Source of the DNA: Verrucomicrobiota bacterium
GTDB taxonomy: Bacteria; Verrucomicrobiota; Verrucomicrobiia; Opitutales; Opitutaceae
NCBI GenBank assembly: GCA_030604905.1
Contig: JAUVVA010000006.1
Location: forward strand, 1-62,899
Length of the DNA stretch: 62,899 nucleotides
Reading direction: 5' to 3'
Shown here: positions 1 through 8,327 of the stretch, piece by piece
Numbering within the stretch: position 1 is the stretch's first letter
How the letters are laid out: each line of letters opens with the position of its first letter
Notes under the pieces: generated by a model
Databases searched by the model: none
What the model was told of the DNA's origin: nothing
The model's input: the letters and a program-made list of their open reading frames with translations, nothing else
Made by a program: the position numbers and the translations under genes

Positions 1-636
1 GGTCTTGATGAGGATGTCGCCGCGCTGGGAGCGGATCTCGAACTTGTAGAGCTCGCCCTCGGCGAGGCCGGGGATGAACAACTCCCAGACGCCCGAGGCG
101 CCGAGCGGGCGCATGGGGAAGTAGCGGCCGTCCCAGTGGTTGAAGTTGCCCACAACCGAGACGCGCGCGGCGCTCGGGGCCCAGACGGCGAAGGCCACGC
201 CGGCCACGCCGTCGATCACGCGCACGTGGGCGCCGAGTTTCTCGTAGGCGCGGTGCTCGTTGCCCTCGTTGAAGCGGTAGAGGGCCTGGTCGCCGAGCGT
301 CGGGAGGAAGCGATAGGGATCGTGGAACTGGCGCAGCTCGCCATTCCCGCGGGTGACGCGGAGCTGGTAGGCGAAGTGGTTCTTGCGCCGCGGGATCACG
401 ACCTCGAAGAGACCCTCCGGCGCCACGCGCTCCATCGGGTGGAGTTTTTCCTTGGGCGCGCCGTCCCCTTTCTTGGCGGATCCGGCGCCGAGCTCGACCA
501 CATCGCAAGTCAGCGCGTCCCGCAAAAACGCGCGGACGAGGATGCCGCCTTTCACTTTGTGCATGCCCAGGAGGGAATGGGGCTGAGCGCAGGTGGCGTC
601 GGTGAAAGAGGCGAGTTCGTCGGCAGTGAGCAGCAT
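1..636 (-). CDS. glgB: 1,4-alpha-glucan branching enzyme, N-terminal part (cut by window edge)
   Basis: This is the first 212 residues of a glycogen branching enzyme, which makes alpha-1,6 branches in glycogen in the cytoplasm. The protein opens MLLTADELASF, and an N-terminal beta-sandwich region runs to about residue 105. The CBM48-like segment follows, with the diagnostic AVWAPSAARVSVVGNFNHWD at about residues 150-169 and a GVWELFIPG strand after it. The catalytic GH13 barrel lies beyond the window. The ATG at 634-636 keeps the frame open to base 1. No clear Shine-Dalgarno sequence precedes it. The gene lies 156 bp downstream of the LamG-like gene on the same strand. The family assignment is firm because the NFNHWDG signature is specific to branching-type enzymes. 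Confidence 0.95.
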   Translation of the reverse strand, partial: MLLTADELASFTDATCAQPHSLLGMHKVKGGILVRAFLRDALTCDVVELGAGSAKKGDGAPKEKLHPMERVAPEGLFEVVIPRRKNHFAYQLRVTRGNGELRQFHDPYRFLPTLGDQALYRFNEGNEHRAYEKLGAHVRVIDGVAGVAFAVWAPSAARVSVVGNFNHWDGRYFPMRPLGASGVWELFIPGLAEGELYKFEIRSQRGDILIKT

Positions 637-792
637 GGCGGGCGCGGTAGGCTAAGCGCAGGTTTGGGCGTGGGTAGCGTAATGACGAGGCGGCATTTTC
701 CCTAAATCAAGCATGGGGCCGCGCCCGGGGGTATCGCTCGGACACGGCGCAAGCCGCGCGGTTCGCCGAAACCGGCGTTTCCGGCTAAAAAC

Positions 793-1629
793 TCAGCCGA
801 CGAAGGCCGACCCGAGCAGGGTCGACGGCGCCGGCTCCGGATGCAATTCGCGCAGGCGGGCCAGCGGTGCGGCGAGCTCCGCGAGTTCATCCGCGCGCAG
901 GGCCCGCCGCCAGACCGCCACCCCGGCGATCAGGCCGCCAAAGAAGTTGCCCATCGCCCCACGCACCGAATTGGCGCCGATGGCGAAAACCGCGCCGTCC
1001 GTGCCGCCATCGAATAGCCCGCCCGGCGCGGGAAAGGGGTTCGAGCCGGGCTCGTGGTCGAGCCGTCCGTCGCGCCACAGCTCCACCCGCCCCGCGCGAT
1101 ACACCAGCGCCACCTGACACCAGGTCCCGACCGGCGCCGGCGTGGCTCCCGTCGCGTAGGTGTAGCAAAAGGCCTTGCCGGGCGTGGGGCCGCCTTGATC
1201 CGAGACATGCGCGTGCAGGCGGTCCACCGAGGGCACTCGTTCCAGCGAATGATCGAGCGTGCGCAGCCGGGCATGGGCGAAGAGGCAGTATTGCCGCTTG
1301 TCGCGCGATTCGTCCCAGACCCCGGCGATCGCCTGCCAATGCTCCGGATGATCGCGGCGAAACCAGGCGGCGAGGGTCATCTCGACGTCCGGTCCGTGGA
1401 TGTCCAAGGCCCCCAGCGCGGCGCGCGGAGCCTCCAACCATTGCCCGTGCCGCACCCGCAGGACGCGCGGACCGAAGACGCCGCCCTCTTCCGTCTCCAT
1501 GGGCCCGGCCGCCTCGCTCAACTCAAAACCGCCCCCGAGCGCGCGACGCTCACGCCCCGCCGGCTCGGCCAGCGGCCAGAAGGCCGTGAGGCCCGGGATT
1601 TCGGCCGGCGTTCGAGGGGTCGTGCTCAT
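793..1629 (-). CDS. LamG / concanavalin A-like fold protein
   Basis: This 278-residue protein resembles laminin-G-like (concanavalin A-like lectin/glucanase) domains. Typical strands are visible: MTLAAWFRRDHP near residue 85, GTWCQVALVYRAGRVELWRDG near residue 170, and GNFFGGLIAGVAVWRRAL near residue 230. The last is the usual closing strand before the (R)ALRADELAEL helix. The N-terminus (MSTTPRTPAEIPGLTAFWPL) is not a signal peptide, so export is not evident. The usual role of such domains is carbohydrate or polysaccharide binding, but no catalytic residues can be assigned. It lies downstream of the beta-helix gene on the same strand with a 121-bp spacer, and the two may act on the same polysaccharide. 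That link is inference from position. Confidence 0.75.
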   Translation of the reverse strand: MSTTPRTPAEIPGLTAFWPLAEPAGRERRALGGGFELSEAAGPMETEEGGVFGPRVLRVRHGQWLEAPRAALGALDIHGPDVEMTLAAWFRRDHPEHWQAIAGVWDESRDKRQYCLFAHARLRTLDHSLERVPSVDRLHAHVSDQGGPTPGKAFCYTYATGATPAPVGTWCQVALVYRAGRVELWRDGRLDHEPGSNPFPAPGGLFDGGTDGAVFAIGANSVRGAMGNFFGGLIAGVAVWRRALRADELAELAAPLARLRELHPEPAPSTLLGSAFVG

Positions 1630-1685
1630 TTCTCCAGACCAAGACGAAGGCGCCCCGGCCCGGAAGCGGGCGCGGAGGTTATTGT

Positions 1686-1710
1686 AACCTTGCGGGCGAG
1701 CCCGCAGGTT
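1686..1710. terminator. hairpin between the beta-helix and LamG genes
   Basis: An inverted repeat has the core GCGGGC/GCCCGC flanked by AACCT/AGGTT arms with one bulged T. It sits downstream of the beta-helix gene stop. There is no T-tract on the minus strand, so a role as an intrinsic terminator is only possible. Confidence 0.35.
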
Positions 1711-1750
1711 TCACACGAGAGACGGAGGAGGAGCGCGTCGGGCGACGGGC

Positions 1751-3571
1751 TCAGGCCATCAACTCACGCGTGTCCACCGGCTCGAAGGCGCCGATGGCCG
1801 GCGCTCCGTTGAGCGGGCGGGGCCGTCCGGCGAAGTCTTCGCGCAGGCCCTCGACCGGGCGGCCGCGGCCCGCCGCGGCGGAGCCGGCCTCGAGGCGGAA
1901 GTCCCCGCTCGCGGCGCCGAGGAAGAGCGGATCCCACTGGATCGAGTGCAGGTCGCGATGCTCGGCGGCGCGCCACTCCTCGAGGGATTGCGAGCCGGCG
2001 CGCTGCGTCTTGCCCCAGCGGCAGTAGGCCGTGAGGTCGCCCTCGTGCTGGAGCAGCGCCTCGGTGCTGTGGAAGAGGTTGTGGTCGCTCTTGTTCTCCA
2101 GCACCTCGCCCGCCTTGGCCGGGTTGAGCGGCGTGGGCGTGATCATGAGGTTGTCCCAGGAGTTGTCGGCGAGGAGGTTGTTGAACACCTCGTTGTCGCG
2201 CAGCCGGTAGGTGTCCTTCGAGTGGCCGGGATTGCCCGCCTGCTGATAGGCGTGGTGGCGCAGCTCGATGCCGCAGCGACGGTTGCCGACGCAGGTGTTG
2301 TTGTGCACGCGCACGTTTTTCGACATCTGCACGAGGATGCCCTGGCCGTAGACCGGCTCGGCGTGGCCGACCGAGTTGAGGATGGAGTCGAAACGATGGT
2401 CCTTGCGGTAGGCGTATCCGTTTTTCCAGCACACATTGTTGCGGATCACGGCGTCGCTGGAGATCTCATACATGATGCCGGGGCCGCTGTTGCCCTCGCA
2501 CCAGCAGCGCTCGATCACGACGTCGCTGTTGTCGATGTCGAACCAGATGCCGGGGCCGTCGTTGCCGATCACGCGGCAGCCGCGCATCGTCCAGCGCGCG
2601 GCGCGCACGATCTTGGAGCCGCCCTGCTCGAAGCACACGAAGCTGGAGTGCTTGGTGTTGTTGAAGAGGAACTGGCAGTCCTCCATCAGCACGTCGTGGC
2701 CGTAGCCGGAGAAGCCCATCTGGCCGTTGAGTCGGGTGATGCAGCGGCGATAGACGGCGTGGTTGGCACGGGCGTCGAAGCCGCGGGCCGCGCCAAACTC
2801 GAAAAGGCAGTCCTCGACGACGAGGTGGTTGCCGCCGAGGCGCACCATGGCCTGCTGCGGCAGATCGCCCGAGCCGCGGAAGACGAGACCGCGCACCGTG
2901 ATGTGGCTCACGCTGCCGGCCTTGTCGTGGTCGCCGGCGGTGGAGAAGATGCGCGCGCGGCGCGTCACCTCGATGTTGTGGGCCGCGGGATCAAAGGGGC
3001 GGATGAGAAACTGCCAGCAATTCTCCGGCGAATCGCGGTCCACCGCCTTGATGCCGCCGCCGGTGATGGCGCCGGCGTCGATCGCCTGCTTGCCGCCGCG
3101 CAGCTCGCCCGTGAAGGGCTGCGGCCGGATGTAGAGCGTCTTCTCCTCGGCGTCGTAGCAGAAGCAGCCCCCCTTGAGCTGGTCGCGGTGCAGCACCTGG
3201 CGGAGGGGCTGGCCGTCGACGAAGACCTGCTCGCAACGACCGGCGAGCAAACCGTAGCGGGCGCCGTCGGGAAAGTGCGAGAGATCACAGGCCACGCTCC
3301 ACTCGCCGCCGCCGGGCACGGTCTCGGTCCAACCGGTGACCACGTCGGCGCCGGTGATGACCGCCGTGCCCTTGGTCTCGGCCTCGATCGTGATCGGGGC
3401 CCCGGCGCTGCCGGAGCGGCGCATGACCACCGCATCCCGGTAGACGCCCGGGGTGAGCACCACCCGGTCGCCGGGCTCCGCCGCGTCGAGCGCGGCTTGC
3501 AGCGCCCCCGCCCCGGGAGCGACACGGATAACACGAGGGGCGGAGAGCACGGTGGTCTGGGTTTGAATCAT
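1751..3571 (-). CDS. right-handed parallel beta-helix (pectin-lyase-like) protein
   Basis: This 606-residue protein belongs to the right-handed parallel beta-helix group. It starts with the typical opening APGAGALQAALDAAEPGDRVVLTPGVY followed by APITIEAE, as in DUF1565/NosD-type polysaccharide lyases and epimerases. Repeated coils of the form VIERCWCEGNSGPGIMYE and VRVHNNTCVGNRRCGIEL run through the central region. The ending, with RLEAGSAAAGRG and GAFEP, matches the usual tail of secreted members. I chose the ATG at 3571 because the open frame further upstream would overlap the YqgE gene and has no family similarity. With this start there is no obvious signal peptide, which is odd for the family. 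The substrate cannot be told from sequence, and lyase or epimerase activity is only plausible. Confidence 0.85.
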   Translation of the reverse strand: MIQTQTTVLSAPRVIRVAPGAGALQAALDAAEPGDRVVLTPGVYRDAVVMRRSGSAGAPITIEAETKGTAVITGADVVTGWTETVPGGGEWSVACDLSHFPDGARYGLLAGRCEQVFVDGQPLRQVLHRDQLKGGCFCYDAEEKTLYIRPQPFTGELRGGKQAIDAGAITGGGIKAVDRDSPENCWQFLIRPFDPAAHNIEVTRRARIFSTAGDHDKAGSVSHITVRGLVFRGSGDLPQQAMVRLGGNHLVVEDCLFEFGAARGFDARANHAVYRRCITRLNGQMGFSGYGHDVLMEDCQFLFNNTKHSSFVCFEQGGSKIVRAARWTMRGCRVIGNDGPGIWFDIDNSDVVIERCWCEGNSGPGIMYEISSDAVIRNNVCWKNGYAYRKDHRFDSILNSVGHAEPVYGQGILVQMSKNVRVHNNTCVGNRRCGIELRHHAYQQAGNPGHSKDTYRLRDNEVFNNLLADNSWDNLMITPTPLNPAKAGEVLENKSDHNLFHSTEALLQHEGDLTAYCRWGKTQRAGSQSLEEWRAAEHRDLHSIQWDPLFLGAASGDFRLEAGSAAAGRGRPVEGLREDFAGRPRPLNGAPAIGAFEPVDTRELMA

Positions 3572-3648
3572 GGGCCGACCTTGCCCGGGGCTCCTTCGGG
3601 GGAAAACCGCGCCGCGACTGGTAGCGTAACACCGCGCGCGGCGCGGGA

Positions 3649-4218
3649 TCAGTTCCGCTCCGGGTGATCCGGCTCGCCCGCCAAGAGGCGCCATTGCGGA
3701 TCGAGCTCGCTGAGCGCCCGGCGCCAGAGCGTCTCGTCGGGCCGGTGCCGGATGAGCTGGGGCTCCAGATCGGCCACCACCCAGGTGTCGCGCTCCAGCT
3801 CGCCCTCGAGTTGCCCGCCGCTCCAGCCGGCGTAGCCCAGGAAGGCGCGCAACTGCACGCCCTCCTCGCCCGCCAGCTCCGCCGCGCGCTGCGGATCGAT
3901 GCCGAAGAGCAACTGGATGGCCTCGCCATCCTCGGAGTCGGGCTGCGGCCGCCAGGCGCAGAGGATCAGCTGGCGCTTCTCGACCGGGCCGCCGTCAAAA
4001 ACCGGCACGTCGGAGAGCGGGCCGAGCGCGAAGTCGCCGCCCAGCTCGCCGAGGCGCTTGTTCATCGGACGATTCAACACCACGCCCATCGCGCCCTGCT
4101 CGTCGTGCGCCGACATCAGGATCGCGGTGCGGCGAAACGTGGAGTCGCGCAGGACGGGGTGCGCCAGCAGGAGAGAGCCGGCCAGCGACTCGTCGTCACT
4201 CGGGGGGTGCGAACGCAT
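3649..4218 (-). CDS. YqgE/AlgH family protein (UPF0301)
   Basis: This 189-residue protein matches the YqgE/AlgH (DUF179) family. Hallmarks are LAGSLLLAHPVLRDSTFRRTAILMSAHDEQGAMGVVLNRP near the N-terminus, PVFDGGPVEKRQLILC in the middle and RAFLGYAGWSGGQLEGEL in the C-terminal half. The biochemical role of the family is not settled; AlgH was named for alginate control in Pseudomonas. A TTG codon at 4254, directly abutting the deaminase stop, would extend the protein by 12 residues. I prefer the ATG at 4218 because family members begin close to the LAGSLL segment. The gene follows the dCMP deaminase closely and is probably cotranscribed with it. Confidence 0.9.
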   Translation of the reverse strand: MRSHPPSDDESLAGSLLLAHPVLRDSTFRRTAILMSAHDEQGAMGVVLNRPMNKRLGELGGDFALGPLSDVPVFDGGPVEKRQLILCAWRPQPDSEDGEAIQLLFGIDPQRAAELAGEEGVQLRAFLGYAGWSGGQLEGELERDTWVVADLEPQLIRHRPDETLWRRALSELDPQWRLLAGEPDHPERN

Positions 4219-4254
4219 GGGGGCGAAGCATGCGGAATCGCGCCCGAGCTGCAA

Positions 4255-4728
4255 CTACAGTTGCAGGATCCGCACCCCGGCGTCGGCCAGCAGGGGCGCG
4301 ACCAGGGGATCGTTCTTATAGTCCTGCCGGTAACGCACCTCGGCGATGCCGGAGGCGGCGAGGATCTTGGCGCAGTTGATGCAGGGGAAATGGGTGACGT
4401 AGGCGACGCAGCCCTCGACCGAGCTGCCCCGGCGCGCGGCGTCGGCGATGGCGTTTTGCTCCGCGTGCACCGTGGCCTGCTCGTGCCCGTCGCGCACCCG
4501 CGAGGTGTGCGGGGTGCCGGGCAGGAAGCCGTTGTAACCGGCGGCGACGATCCGGTTTTTCCGGGTGCCGGCGCTCACGATCACGCAGCCGACGTTCAAC
4601 CGCTCGCAGGGGCTGCGCGTCGAGAGCAGGACCGCCGTGGCCATGAAGTAGTCGTCCCAGGAGGGGCGACCGCCGAACTGCGCGGCGGCATTGGCGATGA
4701 GATCGACGGGCGAAGGCGCTTGCGACAT
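4255..4728 (-). CDS. dCMP deaminase family protein
   Basis: This 157-residue zinc deaminase of the ComEB/dCMP deaminase type converts dCMP to dUMP for thymidylate synthesis in known homologues. The zinc-binding set is complete: His88 and catalytic Glu90 in VHAEQNAI, and Cys116 and Cys119 in FPCINCAK. An upstream SWDDYFMATAVLLSTRSPC segment and NVGCVIV are typical of the family. The ATG at 4728 gives MSQAPSPVDL. An alternative start 39 nt upstream adds an arginine-rich tail with no family support. The gene ends at the TAG next to yqgE. It could also deaminate other deoxycytidine nucleotides, since specificity cannot be read from these motifs. Confidence 0.92.
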   Translation of the reverse strand: MSQAPSPVDLIANAAAQFGGRPSWDDYFMATAVLLSTRSPCERLNVGCVIVSAGTRKNRIVAAGYNGFLPGTPHTSRVRDGHEQATVHAEQNAIADAARRGSSVEGCVAYVTHFPCINCAKILAASGIAEVRYRQDYKNDPLVAPLLADAGVRILQL

Positions 4729-4809
4729 GCGAGGCCGACGCAAGGCGCGGCCTCCCGAAAACGCCACCCGAAAACTCCCCGCGCCCGCCGCTCCCGGCGG
4801 CCCCGAAGC

Positions 4810-6033
4810 TCAACCGCCGGCGAGGAGTTTCACGCGGCGCTGCTTGAGCGGAAATTGCAGGGTCACCGTCGTGCCCCGGCCGGGCTCGCTCTCCACCGCG
4901 ATCTGGCCGCCGTGCGCGCGCATGATGCGCTGCACCACCATCATCCCGAGGCCGTTTCCGCCCGGCTTGGTGGTGTGGTAGGGCTCGAAAAGGCGCGCGA
5001 GGTCCTCGGGCTTGATGCCGCCACCGTTGTCGGCGAAGGCGAGCGCGACGTGCTCCTCGTCCGCGCTCGCCTCGATGCGGAGGCGCCCTCCCGGAGGCAT
5101 GGCCTCGGCGGCGTTTTTGATGAGGTTGAAAAACACCTGCTTCACCTGGTCCTTGTCCGCGAGCACGACCGGGAGGCCCCCCGGGCTCTCCACCTCGACC
5201 CTGACCCCGCGGTCGGCGAGTTCGCGTTCCTGAAAAGCCAGCACCTCCGCCAGCACCTCGGCCAGACGCGTGTCGGCGAGGTCGAGCGGGCGCGGACGGA
5301 TGGCTTGGAGAAAATTGGCGATGATGCCGTCGAGCCGCGCCACCTCCTCCTGGCAGATGCGCAGGGAATCGCCGAGCGCCTGCGCGTCCTTCGCGTCCAC
5401 GCCGCGCAGCTTGCGCAGCTTTCGCTCCACGACCTGGAGGTGGATGGTCAGCGAGTTGAGGGGATTGCCCAACTCGTGCGCCACCCCGGCCGCGAGAAGG
5501 ACGATGGAGGCCACGCGCTCGCTCTCGATCCGCTGGTCGGCGTCGAGCTTGTCGCGGGTGATGTCGGTGAGCACGACGGCGAAACGCCGCGCCTCGGTCG
5601 CGCCCGCCCACTCGGCCTCCGCGCCGAGCCCGGCGGAAAACGGCACCAGGTAGAGCCGCACGGCCCGCGGCTCCGGGTAGCTCAGCTCCACCTCGCGGGT
5701 GAGGCTGGTCGCGGCGTCTAAGGCCGGGCCGAGCAGCGGGCGCAGCCCCGGGGCGAGGCGCCACAGCGTGGTCCCGCCGACGTCGCCGGACTTGAAGCCG
5801 AGCAAGCGCTGCGCGGCGGAGTTGGCGTAGGCGATCGCCCCCTCGGCATCGACCACGAGCAGGCCCTCCTGCAGGACGTTGAACACGCGCTCGAAGAGCC
5901 CGCGTTCGCGCCCGAGGCGCTGGGCGAGCGCGGTGAGCGTGGCGCGGTCGAGCGTGTGCAAACGCTCGAGCATGCGCGCGAGAGAGCTGGGCTTTTGGGC
6001 GGGCAAGGGAGGAGGTCGTGCGGCTGTCCGCAC
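4810..6033 (-). CDS. PAS-domain sensor histidine kinase (NtrB-like)
   Basis: This kinase of about 407 residues has a single PAS domain at about 50-165 ([20 protein letters not shown]) and a HisKA region. The phosphoacceptor His186 lies in [14 protein letters not shown]. The HATPase domain has an N-box [10 protein letters not shown] near 295, DNGGG near 331 and [10 protein letters not shown] near 355. No transmembrane segment is visible, so it should be cytosolic, as in NtrB-type kinases. No response regulator lies beside it. The start is uncertain: the GTG at 6033 gives a proline-rich N-terminus, while the ATG at 5973 (MLERLHTL) would give 387 residues. Neither has a clear ribosome-binding site. 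The signal and partner cannot be inferred. Confidence 0.9.
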   Translation of the reverse strand: MRTAARPPPLPAQKPSSLARMLERLHTLDRATLTALAQRLGRERGLFERVFNVLQEGLLVVDAEGAIAYANSAAQRLLGFKSGDVGGTTLWRLAPGLRPLLGPALDAATSLTREVELSYPEPRAVRLYLVPFSAGLGAEAEWAGATEARRFAVVLTDITRDKLDADQRIESERVASIVLLAAGVAHELGNPLNSLTIHLQVVERKLRKLRGVDAKDAQALGDSLRICQEEVARLDGIIANFLQAIRPRPLDLADTRLAEVLAEVLAFQERELADRGVRVEVESPGGLPVVLADKDQVKQVFFNLIKNAAEAMPPGGRLRIEASADEEHVALAFADNGGGIKPEDLARLFEPYHTTKPGGNGLGMMVVQRIMRAHGGQIAVESEPGRGTTVTLQFPLKQRRVKLLAGG

Positions 6034-6103
6034 CGCATGAAGGCAAGGCGGCCCCGGCTTGGCAAGGACCCCGGGCGCCGCGCCTTGCTCCGGACAGCTC
6101 CTG

Positions 6104-6270
6104 GTGTCCTGTCGCCGAAGTCTCTTTGAGAATCAATTGGCCGCAAAGAGGCGCAGAAGTCGCAAAATCGATCCAAAGCTCCGGCAACTCTGCTTTTTTT
6201 GCGCCTCTTGCGCCTTTTTGCGGCCATTCTCTGACCGCATTTACTCAAGTCACTTCGGTGACAGGACACT
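6104..6270. repeat. MITE-like imperfect palindrome at the sulP stop codon
   Basis: Terminal inverted repeats GTGTCCTGTCGCCGAAGT (6104-6121) and its complement at 6252-6269 match at 17 of 18 positions. Inside lies a second inverted pair, TGGCCGCAAAGAGGCGCA near 6138 and the complement of TGGCCGCAAAAAGGCGCA near 6216. The whole 167 bp can therefore fold as one long hairpin. It has no coding capacity. One end supplies the TAG stop of the sulfate permease gene. It looks like a non-autonomous mobile element or a large structured 3' end. Confidence 0.7.
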
Positions 6271-8173
6271 AGATCTCGTAATCGATCTCCGGCCGCTGCG
6301 CCGGGCCGCCGCTCGCGCTGGCCTGGTTCTCCGCGCGCTGCCGGTCGTAGAAGATGCGCACGTCGGCCTTGCCCGCGGCGCCGTCGGCCGCGAGCAGCTT
6401 TTTGGCCCGCTGCAAGGCGCGCTTGGTGCTCATCGTCAGGTTCGCCTCGGCCGGGAAGATGTTTTCCGCGCCGATCACGGTCCACGCGCCGCTCCGCCGC
6501 AGCACGCGCTCCACGTCGGGGTTGATGCCGCTCACCAGCAGGTGACGCTTCTTCTTGCGCAGGGCCTCGTGCAACTGGAGCAGCGACATCACCGAGGTCG
6601 CGTCGAGGTGGCGGGCGTTTTTCATGCGAAGGATCACCACCCGGATGCCACCGTCCTCCGCGAGGTAGCGCACCTGGTCCTGAAACAGGTCGGCCGCGCC
6701 GAAAATCAGCTCGCCCTCGACGTGCACGATCGAGTTCGCGGCGTAGATGCGGTCCTTGGGCTCGTCGAGCTGGGCGAGCTGACCCTGGTCGTTGAAGCCG
6801 TATTCGACCAGCGAGGGCGCGCTGGCTTTTTTGAGGAAAAGCACGAGCGAGGCGCCGATGCCGACGTAGACCGCGGTGTCGAGCTGGAGAAACAGGGCCG
6901 AGAAGAGCGTGAGCCAGAAGACGATGGCGTCGGAACGCGTGGCGCGGGTGACGATCCGCACCTGCGCCATGTTGATCAGGCGGATCGAGATCAGGATCAG
7001 GTAGGCCGCCAGCGTGGCGATCGGGATGTAGTTGATGAAGCCCGAGGTCACGGCGAGCACGCCGAGCACGAGCAGGCTGGCGAAGATGCTGGCGAGCTGG
7101 GTGGCGCCGCCGCTCTGCTGGCAGACCGCGCTGCGCACGAAGGAGGACGAGCCGGGCATGGCGCCAAAGGCCGTCGCGGCGAGGTTGCCCGCGCCCATCG
7201 CGATGAGTTCCTGGTTCGGGTTGACGCGCTGGCCGGAGCGGGCGGCGAGGCTCTTCGTGATGGAGATGGCCTCCAGCATGCCGAGGATGGCCGCGGCGAG
7301 CGCCACGCTGGTCAGCGCCGGGATAAGCGCGATGCCCTCGGCGTTGCTCGGGAAGCCGACGAAGAGCGGCATCGAGCCCGAGATCGCCCCGCCGTCGCGC
7401 ACCAGCACCACGCCAAACTGCGCCAGCCCGTAGCCGAGCGAGAGCAGCACCGAAAAGGCGATCACGATCAGGCCCTCGGGCCAGTTCGGCCGCAGGCGAC
7501 GGATCAGCAGCATCGCGAGCAGGCTGGCGATGCCCACGCCCGCCGTCATGGGATTGAGCTCGAAAGCCCCCACGCTCGTCGCGAGGTGCATCAAGGTGGC
7601 CGGCAGCGACACGCTGTCCGCCGCGCCGATGCCGAGCAGGTTGCCCACCTGCCCGACGCCGATCAGCACCGCCACCGCGCAGGCATAGGCCACGATCACG
7701 GTGCGCGAGATGAACTGGGTGAGCGTGCCGAGCTTGAAAAAGCCCGCCGAGAGCTGAAAGACGCCGATCAGAAACCCGATCACCAGCACCTTCTCCAGCG
7801 CCGTCAGCGGCACGTCGCGCACCGTGATAAGCGCGCCGGCCAGGATGATCGAGATGGTGTTCGTCGGTCCGAAAACCAGGTGACGCGAGCCGCTGAAGAG
7901 CGCGCAGAAAAAGGCGCCCACGATCGCCGTGGCCACCACCGCCGCCGCGGGCAGACCCACGACGAGCGCAAAACCGATCGCCTGCGGGATCGTGACGATG
8001 GCCACCATCGCGGCCGCCGTGGCGTCGGCCCTCAACTTCGCAAAACTGTAGGTGCGAAGCTCCCGAAGAACCGGCGGGATGGGATCGAGACGCAGGTAAT
8101 CGACGGCGTCATAGAGGACGTCGCCGGCTTGGTTGAGGACGCGGGCCGCGTGGTCGGTGGGAGAGGTGCGCAA
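6269..8173 (-). CDS. SulP/SLC26 family anion permease with STAS domain
   Basis: This 634-residue inner-membrane transporter of the SulP family has about 10-14 membrane segments. It carries the family N-terminal stretch ADATAAAMVAIVTIPQAIGFALVVGLP and the signature FGPTNTISIILAG. A second signature, GAMPGSSSFVRSAV, lies near residue 340. A STAS domain follows at about 470-585 (VEGELIFGAADLF, VVILRMKNARHLDATSVMSL). Known members carry sulfate, bicarbonate or other anions, and the substrate here is not determinable. The frame opens at a TTG at 8173; no ATG with family support lies nearby, so the exact start is tentative. The stop codon TAG is formed at the edge of the palindromic element downstream. 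Confidence 0.93.
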   Translation of the reverse strand: MRTSPTDHAARVLNQAGDVLYDAVDYLRLDPIPPVLRELRTYSFAKLRADATAAAMVAIVTIPQAIGFALVVGLPAAAVVATAIVGAFFCALFSGSRHLVFGPTNTISIILAGALITVRDVPLTALEKVLVIGFLIGVFQLSAGFFKLGTLTQFISRTVIVAYACAVAVLIGVGQVGNLLGIGAADSVSLPATLMHLATSVGAFELNPMTAGVGIASLLAMLLIRRLRPNWPEGLIVIAFSVLLSLGYGLAQFGVVLVRDGGAISGSMPLFVGFPSNAEGIALIPALTSVALAAAILGMLEAISITKSLAARSGQRVNPNQELIAMGAGNLAATAFGAMPGSSSFVRSAVCQQSGGATQLASIFASLLVLGVLAVTSGFINYIPIATLAAYLILISIRLINMAQVRIVTRATRSDAIVFWLTLFSALFLQLDTAVYVGIGASLVLFLKKASAPSLVEYGFNDQGQLAQLDEPKDRIYAANSIVHVEGELIFGAADLFQDQVRYLAEDGGIRVVILRMKNARHLDATSVMSLLQLHEALRKKKRHLLVSGINPDVERVLRRSGAWTVIGAENIFPAEANLTMSTKRALQRAKKLLAADGAAGKADVRIFYDRQRAENQASASGGPAQRPEIDYEI

Positions 8174-8327
8174 TGCGGTGGGGACGCGGTCGGCGGGGTG
8201 GCGGCCGGCGTCAGGCTATTCGGGGCGTTGACCTTGATTCGGACAAAGGGAGGTGGTGGAGAGGGACAAGGGAAGAGATTGGATCAAGCGCGCCCCGACG
8301 AGGCCGAGGCCGCTTTTGCGCAACCTT

